Source: Rhodanobacteraceae bacterium ZG21-1 (GTDB lineage Bacteria; Pseudomonadota; Gammaproteobacteria; Xanthomonadales; Rhodanobacteraceae). From it: a stretch of 64,000 nt of DNA. Shown in pieces: positions 35,677-48,400 of the stretch. Within the stretch, counting starts at the first letter, position 1, and each line of letters starts with the position of its first letter. Location of the stretch: positions 1,364,001-1,428,000 of the forward strand of contig JAJEJU010000024.1 of NCBI GenBank assembly GCA_021390615.1, read 5' to 3'. The translations under genes were made by a program, and so were the position numbers. The notes beneath the pieces are model-generated. The model ran no database searches and had not been told where the DNA came from. It saw only the letters and a program-made list of their open reading frames with translations.

Positions 35677-36132
35677 ATGCATGACACAACGTTGATCTTC
35701 GACATGCGGCGCAGTCGCGACTACGCGAGAGCTTGGTGTCGCCGTCGATCGCGGCGACGCACGCCGTCATCGAGCGCGTTCATCTGGCGACTGTTTGGCC
35801 TCCTGGCCTTCGCGCTGGGATACGGCTCGCCTGTGGCAGCGCAGACCAGCGAAGCGAAACATGACACGCCGGTTTGCGTGGATGTGACCGTCAACGACCA
35901 GCACATGCTGACCTATGACTGCCTGAACCGGCAGCTAGCGCCGCCGGCCACCAAGCCTGCGCAGCCCATGGCCGGCAGCGCCGGCGACATCGTGCGGCAG
36001 CCATCCAACCAACAAGTCGGGCAGTTCAACTTCTCCGCCTTCAGCGAGCGCATGGGATCGAACCTGGGCAAGTCCGCTTATCCGCAGCGGCCGCCGCCCA
36101 CCCAGCAGGCGCCGCCTTTTTCAGGGCGCTAG
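35677..36132 (+). CDS. Small secreted protein of the TPS locus, unknown
   Basis: The 151-aa protein has a basic N-terminus followed by a hydrophobic signal helix (WRLFGLLAFALGYGSPVAAQ, ~43-62). The mature part contains VCVDVTVNDQHMLTYDCLN, which has two Cys, and a Pro-rich tail ending PTQQAPPFSGR. Small proteins of this kind often precede TPS exoproteins of the DUF3739 group. The function is unknown. GGAGG lies about 14 bases upstream of the first ATG, with CAGG closer. It ends 141 bases before the second candidate ECF promoter. Confidence 0.7.
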   Translation: MHDTTLIFDMRRSRDYARAWCRRRSRRRTPSSSAFIWRLFGLLAFALGYGSPVAAQTSEAKHDTPVCVDVTVNDQHMLTYDCLNRQLAPPATKPAQPMAGSAGDIVRQPSNQQVGQFNFSAFSERMGSNLGKSAYPQRPPPTQQAPPFSGR

Positions 36133-36273
36133 GACGTACGCATGGGTTCGCCGCCTGCACGCAGCGCCGAAAGCTTTGGCCCTCGTGCCTATGTTCGTGC
36201 CTATGTTTCGGTGAGAAGTCGTCGTCGGTGCGGCCTTTCGAGCAAGCCGCCTCGCCGGATTAAGTCACGTCAG

Positions 36274-36300
36274 ATGAAATTTTGGTGACATGGTTCAGTC
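36274..36300 (+). promoter_or_regulatory. Candidate ECF-sigma promoter of the tpsA gene
   Basis: This 27-base element begins ATGAAATTTTG and ends GTGACATGGTTCAGTC. It differs at a single base from the element before the tpsB operon (27548-27574), and the flanks are unrelated. It lies about 170 bases before the tpsA start. Shared use by the FecI-like sigma factor would co-regulate exporter and exoprotein. Confidence 0.65.
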
Positions 36301-36471
36301 GCGTCGAAAGGCAGACGTCTATGCAGTGAGAGAACCAACGCGGGGCATGCACGGGAGCCTGCTCGAAGCGATCGGCTCTCGGGCGCCGCTAGGCAATAGA
36401 GGCGCGCCTCGTCACCCGTTCGTTTTGAATGGCGTACATGCTGGGAAGTGGATGGCAGGGGGCGAGATCAC

Positions 36472-39400
36472 GTGAGCAGGCAAGCAGCTTATTCAAATCG
36501 CAGGCGCGGACTGCCGGCGCCCGCATCGATGCAGCGGCGTCCGCTGACGCAGTGGATTGCTGCTGCCCTGGCGATGGGGGCGATGCAGGCGCATGCCGCC
36601 GCGCCGCCGCTGAGCCAGGCCTGGCTCGCGCAGAGCCAGCAGAATCCCGCGGCCGCCGCGGCGAATCCCACGCCGGGCAACGCGGCCAGCGGACTGTCCG
36701 CGCTCACCCCGCAGGTCTCCGGGCAATTGCTGCAGCAGCGCGTGGTGCAGCAGTCGATCGCCAACCTCACCAGCGCGGCCCAGGCGGTGGCGGCGCAGAT
36801 CAGCGCGCAGCAGGCCGCACAGCGCGCTGCCCAGGCGCAGACCACGCCGGTACCCGACGGCCTGACGCCCGGCGGCCTGCAGGTCGCCGCCGGTGTCGCC
36901 AGCGATCCCAGCCTGTGGCAGAACGCCAACGCGCCAGTTTCGTCGAACACCAATGGACACACCACGGTCCAGGTCAAGCAGACCGCGCAGAAAGCCATTC
37001 TCACCTGGGACAGCTTCAATGTCGGCCGCAATACCACGCTCTATTTCAACCAGAGCGGCGGCACCCAGAACGACGGCAGCAACAACTGGATCGCGCTGAA
37101 CCGGATCGTGGATCCCACCGGTGTGCCCAGCCAGATCTTCGGCCAGATCAAGGCCGAGGGCACGGTCTATCTGCTCAATCGCAACGGCATCCTGTTCGGC
37201 GCCGGCAGTCAGGTGAACACCGGTTCGTTCCTGGCCAGCTCGCTGTATCTGTTCAACAGCGACGTCACCGCCAGCAACAACACTTTCCTCAGTTCCGGCA
37301 TCGCCGCCTCGTCCACCGGCACCCAGCAGGGCTTCCTCACCGGTGGCGTGTTCAACGACGGCAAGAACCACGATGTGGTGATCCAGCAGGGCGCTTCGAT
37401 CACCACCGGCGCGCAGGGTTTCACCCTGATCGCGGCGCCGAACGTCTCCAATGCCGGCTCGATCATCGCCGACGACGGGCAGGCGATCCTGGCCGCCACC
37501 ACCAAGCTCAGCAATGCCGCGACCAACGGCAGCCTGCAGGTCTACAACGATACCTACCTCGGCGTCTCGCAGCAGAACTATCTGCTCAATGCCGGCACCG
37601 TCACCAACACCGGCCTGGTCCAGGCACGTCGCGGCCAGGTGCATCTGCTGGGCGACAACGTGGATCAGGCCGGCGTCGCGCTGGCCTCCACCAGCATCAG
37701 CCATCCCGGCAGCATCGAACTGCGCGCGCAGGACGGCGGCAGCGGCAACAACAGCTTTGCGCGCTCGGGCGCGCTGACCCTGGCGCCGGGCTCGGTGACC
37801 GCCGTGCTGCCGGAAGAGGACGGCACCACCACCTCGTCCACGCCCGCGGCGAACCAGGCCTTCGTCGGCAGCAGCCTGACCCTGGCGGGCGGCACGGTGA
37901 ATTTCCAGCAAGGTTCGCTGCTGGAAGCGCCGGGCGCGACCTTGAACGTCAGCGCGCAGATCGATGCGCCGGGTGCCGGCATTGCGCTGCCCGCCACCGC
38001 CGGACGCATCTACGTCGACGACGGCTCGATTCTGGACGTGTCCGGCCTGGCCAATGTCGTGCTGCCGATGTCGGCGCTGCTGGTCACCATTCCGCGCATC
38101 GGCCAGAACGAACTGGCGGATTCGCCGCTGCTGCGCAACGGTTTTCTTTACACGCAGAAAGACGTGGTCGTCGACAGCAGCCAGAGCGGCACGCTGCCCG
38201 ACGGGCTGAACTGGATCGGCAGCCCCATCCTGAATGTGGCCGGCTACGTGGAGAACGTGCCGCGCGACATCAGCCAGATGCTCACCAAGGGCGGCAGCAT
38301 CGGCCTCAACGGCACCGAAGTGATCGTGCGCAGCGGCGCGCAGCTCAATCTCGACGGCGGCTACATCGCCTACCAGCCGGGCTGGATCACCACGCCGAAC
38401 CTGCTGGGCGCGGACGGCGCCATCTACAACATTGCCAGCGCCGATCCGAACATGACCTACGTCGGCTTCGCCGGCCAGTACACCGACACGCATTCGCGCT
38501 GGGGCGTCAGCGAAACCTACACCACGCCGCTGATGGCCGGCATGCAGCGCTGGGATCCCGGCTTCATCGTGGGCAGCGACGCCGGCAGCCTGAACATCCA
38601 GGTCAACGGCGCGCTGGTGCTGGACGGCGCGATCTCGGCGCAGTCCTTTGCCGGGCGCAACCAGGTAGCGCAGGGCCAGCAGCCGTCCAACGGCCAGCTC
38701 AGCGTGGCGCCGTTGCCGACCACCTACGGCTTCACCAGTCAGTACGGCTACGCGCAGGGCATCCTGCTGCAGCAGTCCTCGCTGGTGCTCGAGGACCTGG
38801 CGCCGGGCTTCAACGCAGATACGCCGTGGGACGTGGTGCTGAAGGCGCAGGACGCCACGGCGACGCCGGAAGACAATCTGCGCAACTGGCTGACCCTGTC
38901 GGCCGATACGATCGAGCAGAGCGGCTTCGGCTCGGTGAACGTGCAGAGCAGCGCGATCCTGGAACCGCTCGGCACCTCGCTGGCGGTGCAGCCCGGCGGC
39001 TCGATCGCGTTGACCGGCAGCAACATCACCGTGCTCGGCAGCCTCAGCGCGCCGTCGGGCAAGATCAACCTGACCACCACCGCACCGGCGCTGCTTCCCG
39101 CGGGTTCCGCCGCGGCCGACGACAACGCCAACATCACCATCGGCAGCAACGCCACCCTCAGCACGCGCGGGCTGTGGATCAACGACAGCGGCCAGACCGC
39201 CGACAGCAGCATCGGCGACCGCTACGTCAACGGCGGCTCGATCAGCCTGACCACCCAGCAGGCCTATCTCGGCAATCCCGACAACGGCGTGGACGGCACC
39301 GGCTCAATCCTGCTGCAGCCGGGCAGCCTGCTGGACGTCTCCGGCGGCGGCTACGTCGATCCCAGCGGCCAGGTCCGCACCAGCATGGGCATGCCGATCG

Positions 39401-42400
39401 GCCAGGGCGGCGACATCAGTCTGCTCACCTATGCCGGGCAGAATTTCGGCGTCAACGCCAACTCGCCGACCAGCCTGGACAGCGGCCGCATCGAGCTGGG
39501 TGGCGAGCTGCACGGCTACGGCTTCAGCGGCGGCGGCACTTTGTCGCTGCAGGCGGCGCAGATCCAGATCGGCGGCGACCCCAGCGCAATGGCGCTGAAG
39601 AACGGCTTGTACCTGCCGGCGTCGTTCTTCGCCGGCCAGGGCTTCGACAACTACGCGCTGACGGCGGTGACCGACGCCAGCATCGCCGCCGGCACCACGG
39701 TGAACGTGCAGCGCGCCAACCTGCTGCCGAACGACGCCGCCCTGCAGACCGCGCCCAGCGGCACCGACCTGTACGCGAGCGACGCCGCCAACCCGCAAGG
39801 CATCTACGCCAGCGTGGGCCTGCTCGATCCCTATCATCGCTGGGCCGGGCGCGACACCACCGCGGGCCACGGGCCGGGCTTCTCGCTCAATGCCGGCGCT
39901 TACCTGGACTGGAATCGCCTCGCCTCGACGGTGAGCTCGGGCGCGCCGCAGTACGCCGGCGTCAGCGGCAGCCTGCTGCTGGGGCAGGGCGCCTCGATCG
40001 TTGCCGACGCCGGCGCCGCGGTCAGCCTGAGCGGCACTCAGGCCACCACGGTGCTTGGCACGGTCACCGCGCCGGGCGGCGCTATCGCGATCACCGTGGG
40101 CAGCGCGTTGAAGTCGCGCCAGAGCGGCTTGCCCACCGTCACGCCCTACGTATGGCTGGGTTCGCAGGCAGTGCTCGACGCCTCCGGCGTGTCGCTGGTC
40201 GATCCCTGGGTGACCGCGGTGAGCGGCAGCGCCGGCGGCGGCACCATCCCCGCCGGCTTTATTCCGCGCACCGGCGACGTGCTGGCCGGCGGCAGCGTGT
40301 CGCTCAGCGGCTACGGCGGCTACGTGCTGGCGCAGCAGGGCTCGCAAATCGATGTGTCCGGTGCGGCCGACACCTACGATCTGCCGGTGGCGACCAGCAC
40401 GCTGGGCGCGAGCAGCGTCGGCTATGTCGCCACGCCGGTATGGAGCGACGCCGGCAGCATCGCCTTCAATGCCTCGGCAGGGCTGTATGCCGACGCCACG
40501 CTGCAGGCGCACGGCGGCGCGGCCCAGGCCGAGGGCGGCAGCCTCAGCATCGTCGGCCTGGTCGGCAGCCCGGCCGCGCAGCAGAACGCCAAGGGCCTGT
40601 TGCTGCAGCAGTCGGGCGAGCTGCTTCCGGCCGGCCTGCAGCCGGGCGGCAGCGTGGAGTCGGGCGGTCCTTCGGGCATCCTGCACTTCGCAGCGGACCG
40701 GCTGGACGGCTCCGGCATCAGCAGCCTCAACCTCGGCGCGCCGACCACCTCCACCGACAGCACCCAGGGCGTGCTGCCGCTGGGCTTTGCCGGCGACGTC
40801 AAGCTGTCGCTGGCGAAGTCCTTCACCGCCAACGCCTCCAGCTATATCGACCTGCCGGCGGGCAGCACCGGCTTGTCCACCGCGGGCGGCTACGCGCAGG
40901 GCACCGGCACGGTGAGCATCGACGCGCCCTACGTCAACCTGTCCGGCACGCTGCAGAACACCAGCGCGCCGGTAGCGCTGGCCGGCGATGGCGCGCTGCG
41001 CGTCAACGCGGATTTCATCGATCTCGGCGGCTGGCTGAACCTGCAGCAATGGGGCAGCGCCGACTTCACTTCCAGCGGCGATCTGCGCTTCTACCTGCCG
41101 CCCACCTACGCCTACAGCAACGGCGCCGCGCTGCCGGGCCTGCTGTTCACCACCGGCGATCTCACGTTCAAGGCGGCTCAGCTCTATCCGGTCAGCGACT
41201 ACCACTTCGTGATCGACGCCAATGCTTCGGGCCTGGCCGACGCGCAGGGCCAGGCGCTCAGCACCACGGTGAGCATCCTGCCGAACGGCAGCTCCACGGC
41301 GCCGCTGTCCGCCGGCGGCGGCCTGTTGATCAGCGCCGACCATATCGAGCAGGAAGGCACCATCCGCGTGCCCTCCGGCACCTTGGTGCTCGGCGTGAAA
41401 GACCCGGCCGCGCAGGCCGCCGCGTTCGGCCTGAATCCGGCGCTGTTCCCGCTGGCGACCACGCAGTCGGTGCACCTGGCCGCCGGCAGCATGACCTCGG
41501 TGTCGCTGGACAACGCGACCGTGCCCTACGGCACCACCATCGACGGCGTCGAGTGGCGCTACAACGGCGATCCGCTGAACGATTCCAACGACCTCACCGC
41601 GCCGCCGAGCAAGCAGCTCAGCATCAACGGCGTCGACCTGGCGCTGGACAAGGGCGCGGGCGTCGACCTGTCCGGCGGCGGCGAGCTGCAGGCGGAGGAA
41701 TGGGTGTCCGGCACCGGCGGCAGCCGCGACGTGCTGTCGCAGTACGGCACCAGCTACACCCAGAGCAGCACCGGCACCCAGGTTCCGCAATATGCCGACG
41801 GGCGCGCGATCTACGCGATCCTGCCGGGCTACCAGGCACCGCTGGCGGCGCAGGACGCGGCGCTGGAAAAGGGCGCCGGAGCCGGGCCGGCAGTGGGGCA
41901 GGCGGTCTACCTCGCCGGCGCCCCGGGGCTTCCCGCCGGCATGTACACCTTGCTGCCGGCCAAGTACGCGACCTTGCCCGGCGCTTACCGCGTGGTGCAG
42001 GACACTAGCGCGATCGACAGCGTGCCGGGCAATTCGGTGGTGCAGCCGGACGGCACACTGAGCGTCACCGGCTATTTCGCCGATGCGCTGAGCGGCGCGC
42101 GTTCGGCGCGCAACACCACCTTCCTGCTGCAGTCGGGTCCGGTGTGGCAGCAGTATTCGCAGTACACCATCAGCAATGCCGACACCTTCTTCGCCAACCT
42201 GGCCAGCAAGGCCGGCACGGTGGCGCCGTCGCTGCCGGCGGATGCGGGCCAGCTGGTGCTGGCCGCGGGGCAGCAGCTGAATCTGGGCGCCAGCCTCACC
42301 GCGACGCCGGGCACCGGCGGCCGCAGCTCGCAGGTGGACATCGCCGCGCAGGCGATCCAGATCCTCGGCGACGGAGAGGCCGCGCGCAGCGGCTACCTCA

Positions 42401-45400
42401 CGCTGTCGGCCGACGGGCTCACCGCATTGAACGCAGGCAGCCTGCTGATCGGCGGCACGCGCAGCCTCACCGCCAGCGGCGAACAGATCGACAGCGTGGC
42501 CGACAGCGTGGTGCTTTCCAACGACAGCGCGCATCCGCTGGCCGGCCAGGAAATCATGCTGGTCGCCGACGGCAGCACGACGCCCGGCGCGCAGGGCGTG
42601 CTGCTGGAAAGCGGCAGCTCGATCCAGGCCAGCGGCAGCAGCAATGCCGCCGACAGCCAGCCGATCGTGTTCGGCCAGAATCCCGGCACGGACGCCTCCG
42701 GCAAGCCGATCGCGGCGATCAGCGGCGACGGCGCCATGCTGCGCGTCTCGCAGAACGGCACCGCCACCGTCACGCGCAACCAGGTGCCCGGCAGCGGCGG
42801 CGTGGCCGGCACGCCGGCCGGCCAGCTCACCATCGAGGCCGGCGCCAACATCCAGGGTGGCAATGCGCTGACCCTGGACGCCACCGGCACCACCCTGGTC
42901 GATCCGTCGGCGGTGTTCGACGCCAAGGTGATCGACGCCAGCAGCAGCCAGATCACCTTCACCGGTGAAGGGACGAATCCCCAGGCCAGCGGACTGGTGA
43001 TCGGCCCGCAGACCTTGAACCTGTTCCGTAACGCGCAGCAGGTGATCCTGCGCAGCCGCGGCAGCATCGATTTCCTGGGCAATCTGAACATCGACCTGGC
43101 CAATACGCTGGAGCTCGATGCGGGCGCCCTGGTCAGCGACGGTGGTCAGGTCGACATCCAGGCCGGCCAGCTCGGCCTCGGCAACGCGCTGGGCGCGACC
43201 AAGCCTGCGTTCGCGCTGGGCAGCGGCAGCCTCGCGCTGCATGCCGGCGAGATCGACTTCGGCGCAGGCAACACCACGCTGCAGGGCTTCGGCAGCTTCT
43301 CCGCCACCGCCAGCAGCGGCATGGCCGGGCAGGGCAGCGGCGGCGTGGACTTCGGCAGCTTGAACGTCAATCTCGCCACGCCGGTGCTGCTCGCCGAGAG
43401 CGGCGCCAACACCAGCCTGAGCACCACCGGCAGCTTCAACCTGAGCAACGGCGGTGGCACGGCGCTGCAGCGCGACGCGATGGGCGGCAGCTTGAGCCTG
43501 AGCGGCGGCAGCCTGTCGATCGCCACCAGCGTGCAGGCGATCGCCGGCAACCTCAATCTGACCGCCAGCAGCGGCGACCTGCACGTGGCCAGCGGCGCCA
43601 ACCTGGATGCCGCCGGCGCCAACAAGACCTTCTTCGACACCGTTGCCTATGCGCCCGGCGGCGCGCTCGCGCTGGCCGCCAGCCACGGCAACGTGGTGGT
43701 CGACGCCGGCTCGACGCTGAATTTCTCCGGTGCCGCCCAGGGCGGCGATGCGGGCAGCCTCAGCGTCACGGCGGCCGATCAGGTGCAGTTGAATGGCCTT
43801 CTGCAAGGCCAGGCCAACAGCGGCTATCGCGGCGGCTATTTCAGCTTGAATTCGGGCAGCGCGGTCGACCTCGACAATATTGCGGCACTGGCCAACGCGG
43901 CCGGCGCCACCGGCCTGGTCGACGTCAGCAGCGGCGTCGGCAACCTCACCCTGTCGAGCGGCCATACGCTCACCGCGCAGAAGGTGTACCTCAGCGCCAA
44001 CGGCGGCAGCGCGGGCCCCAGCGCCAGCGACGGCAACGTGTTGATCGATGGCACCATCAATGCAGCGGCCGCCTCCGGCAGTCAGATCCAGCTGTACGGC
44101 AACAGCGGCGTGGACGTGGAAGGCAGCCTGATCGCCACCAGTTCCATCCCGGCCCAGCGCGGCGGCAACGTGACCATCGGCACCAGCGGCGTCGGCGACG
44201 GCAGCCTCAATGCGGCCTACGGCTACGAGAACGTGCAGTCCGCCCAGTCGGGCCGCATCCACCTGGGCGCGAATGCGCGCATCGACGTTTCCGGCGGCTC
44301 CGCGGACAACTTCTCCGGCGGCCAGGTCAGCCTGCGCGCGCCGCTGCTGGCCGACGGCGATGTGCAGATCGCCATCGACGGCGGCGGCTCCAGCATCGTC
44401 GGCGCGCGCGCCGTGACGGTGGAGCCCTACGCGGTGTGGAGCACCGCCGATGCCAGCACCGATGCTTCCAAGCACTTCGACGGCGTGATCGATCCCGCCG
44501 GCTGGTATCAGGACGGTGGCAGCGGCAAGCCGGCGATGGTCGCCGGCACCTGGACCGACGCCACCGGCAAGATCCTGGCAGCGCCCACCAGCGACGCGCA
44601 GCTGAAGCAGTACCTCGGCGTCGACTATTTCATGCCGACCCAGGCCAACGCCGACCACCAGGGTTTCTACGGCTACGTCGACGGCGACGCCAGCAAGGGG
44701 CCGGGCGCCCTGATGGGCTACGTGGAGCAGCCGGGCTTTGCCTTCGGCGACCGCTACGCCGGCATCGCCAACCTGAGCGTGCGACCCGGCATCGAGCTGC
44801 GCAGCCCGGCCGACGGCCCCGCCGGCGGCGACATCTCGGTGTTGACCAACTGGAACCTCGGCGCCGGCACCACCGCCAGCGACGGCAGCATCACGCTGGC
44901 TTATCGCTATCAGGGCCTGGCGCCGATCCTCACCGTGCGCGCGGCCAACAACCTGGATATCGAGGCCAGCATCACCGACGGCTTCTACCAGCAGAACAGC
45001 GGCGCCACCCTGGCCAATCCGCCGGTTCCGCCGCCGCCCCCGCCGCCGGTGGGCGACAACGGCTATGCGCAGGCCTACACGGACTACCAGACCTCGCAGC
45101 AGTATCTGGACAGCAACGGCCTGTGGAACGGCACCATCAACCTGTATGTCGGCGGCACCGCCGACATCAGCAAGGACCCTTACTACCAGCCGCTGCAGGC
45201 GCCGCTGCAGGGACAGACGGCCAATTACTACACGAACTACGACAAGTACATCGGCGAGATCGGCGACGGCAACAACCAGGCCTGGGCCTACGCCTTCGCC
45301 ACCTGGAACAATCCCGCCGTGTGGGGCTTCAACACATATAGCCCGACCACCCTGGTCGCGCCCCAGCCCGGCGCCTACGGCAACTACAGCGACTACATCA

Positions 45401-48400
45401 CCGCCTACCAGAACTGGCTGACGACCAATTTCAACGCGGCGATGTACGGGCCACAGGGCCAACCGAGCACGCCGTCGCCGCTGCTGCTGCCGATCGACGC
45501 AGACTACGGCAAGTACACCAGCGACTACGCCGAATACATCGTCGGTCACGCCAACTACTACCAGTACGTGTTCAACATCGCCGGCAGCGGCCTCAACGGC
45601 GGCGAGCTGTTCTACGCCCCGTTCGCGCCGGCCGCCAACCCGGTCAACGACAATCCGGCCTACGACAAAGCGCTGGCGGCCTACCAGACCTCGCAGGAGT
45701 ATCTGGACAGCAACGGCCTGTGGAACGGCACCATCAATCTGTATGTCGGCGGCACCGCCGACATCAGCAAGGATCCGTACTACCAGCCGCTGCAGGCGCC
45801 GCTGAAGGGGCAGTCGGCCAACTACTACGCCAACTACGATCAATACATCGGCGAAGTGGGCGACGGCAACAACCAGGCCTGGGCCTACGCCTTCGCCACC
45901 TGGAACAATCCCACGGTGTGGGGCTTCAACACGTATAGCCCGACCACCCTGGTCGCGCCGCAGCCGGGCGCATACGACACCTACGGCAACTACGTCAGCG
46001 CCTACCAGAACTGGCTGACGACCAACTTCAACGCGTCGATGTACGGGCCGAGCGGGCAGCCTTCCACGCCGTCGCCGCTGCTGCTGCCGATCGACACGGA
46101 CTACGGCAAGTACACCAGCGACTACGCCGAATACATCACCGGCCACGCCAACTACTACCAGTACGTGTTCAACATCGCCGGCAGCGGCCTCAACGGCGGC
46201 GAGCTGTTCTACGCTCCGTTCGCGCCGGCTTCCAATGCAGCGCCCAGCGGCGGTGGCGGCGGCACGCCGCCGACCAGCGTGCCGGTACCGGCCAGCGCCG
46301 CCAACAACAGCCCCTCGAATATGCCGAGCCTGGGCAGCCCGGCGTCGCTGGCCTCGGCGACCCTGCTCGGCGGCTCCAGCACCTCGTATCGCCTGGTCGC
46401 GGGCGCCGACCTGGACGTCGGCGATCCGCTGGCGCTGTCGGCAACCAGCACGGGCACGGTGAGTCTGGACGGCCATTTCGCGGTCACCGATACCCTCACC
46501 GATCCCAGCGTGGTGACGCCGAACAGTCCCTACGCGGGCAAGACCCTGCTGCTGCCCACCACGGTGCGCACCGGCACCGGCTCGATCGACATCGCCGCCG
46601 CCGGCGACATCGACTGGCTGGACAGCGCGGCGCCGGCGACGGTGTATACCGCGGGCGAGCCGACCAGCGGCACCACGGCCGGCACCGGCGTCTCGGTGCT
46701 GCGCCCGTCGGAGGTCGCGGGTTCCCTGGATCCGACTGCGCCGGACATGCTGGTCACCGGCCTGGTCAATCCGACCCACGCCGGCGACATCAGCCTCACC
46801 GCGCAAAGCGGCATCAACGGCATCGAGCAGGTCTACGACAGCACGGGCAATGTCACCAAGGGCACTGCGGGCGGCTCGATCGCCCAGTTCTGGTGGCCCT
46901 GGATGCAGACCGGCAATGCCGCCGACGGCAGCAGTTCCTCGATCAACTTCGGCAACTTCGACCAGGGCGTGATGAGCGTGGGCGGCAACGTCGCGGTCAG
47001 CGCCGGCGGCGACATCCGCGAGCTGTCGGTGTCGCTGCCCACGACCTGGATCGCCAGCAGCGACCGCAGCAGCGTGACCACGGTGGGCGGCGGCAACCTC
47101 AACGTGCAGGCCGGCGGCGACATTCTCAGCGGCAGCTATTTCGTTGCCAACGGGCAAGGCAACATCGCGGCCGGCGGCAACATCGACGCCGACTTCAGCT
47201 ATGCGCCGAGCGGCACCACGGGTGTGACGACCACGCCGGTCTCGACCCTGCTGGCCATGCAGGACGCGCAAGTGGCGGTGAGCGCGCGGCAGGGCGTGAA
47301 TCTCGGCGGGGTATTCGACCCGTCGTACTACACCAATGCCTCGGTGAATTCGATCCTGCCGGCCAGGCATTTCGACGCGCAGGGCTACGGCAACGCCTCC
47401 TCGCTGAGCGTGAGCACGGTCGACGGCGACCTGAGCTTCGGCAGCCTGCAGACGCCGGGGCAGTTGTTCAACTTCGGCGGCACCGCCGGCGTGGCCGGCC
47501 CGGTGCTGCCCGCCAGCTTGAATCTGAGCGCCTTGAGCGGCGACATCCACGTGCTCGGTTCCGGCGAGCTGTATCCCTCGCCGACCGGCAACCTCAATAT
47601 GCTGGCGGACGGTTCGATCGATTTCTCGCAGCAGACCGCTGGCGACAGCAACGCCGAGTCCTTCGGCCTGATCGATCTCTCGCCCGCTGCGATGCCGTCG
47701 CCACTGCAGCCATCGTCGCTGGGCGAATTCCTGGGCGCGGGCAGCACCGATACGAACTCGTTCCAGTACCACATGCAGGACCCGCTGCACGGCGACGACA
47801 GCACGCCGGTGCGCATCTATGCCTTGAACGGTGACATCATCGACGGCACCACTGCGCCGAACGGCTTCAACTACCTGTCGCTGGCGATCATGCCGTCCAA
47901 GCCGGCGCTGATCTACGCCGGGCGGGATATCGTCAATCTCGATTTCATCGGCCAGCAGACCCACGCCGCCGACATCACCCGCATCTCCGCCGGTCGCGAT
48001 ATCTACGACACCCCGTATCTGGCGAATTACCCGTGGACCAACGACTTCATCAACGGCTATGAGCTGGCGCCCGCCTTGTTGCTGGGCGGGCCGGGCAGCT
48101 TCCTGGTCGAGGCGGGGCGCAATATCGGGCCGCTGACCAGTCAGGCGGAAACCTCGAAGAGCAATCAGGCGATTCCGCTGACCGGCATCGACTCGGTAGG
48201 CAACCTGTTCAACGACTACCTGCCGCACGAAGGCGCCAACGTCAACGTCGCCTTCGGCGTGGGGCCGGGCATGGCCGTCGCCGATTTCATCACGCAGTAC
48301 CTGGATCCCGCCAACGGCGTGGACGGGGTGGGCAGCCTGGTGCCGGACCTGGTCGGCTTCATGGATCAGCGCGTGGCCGGGCAGGTGGTGGATACCGGCT

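Noticed and set aside
32943-35705. 920-aa minus-strand frame over the porin and coiled-coil genes
   Set aside because: Antisense shadow; both plus-strand genes have signal peptides, ribosome sites and family matches.
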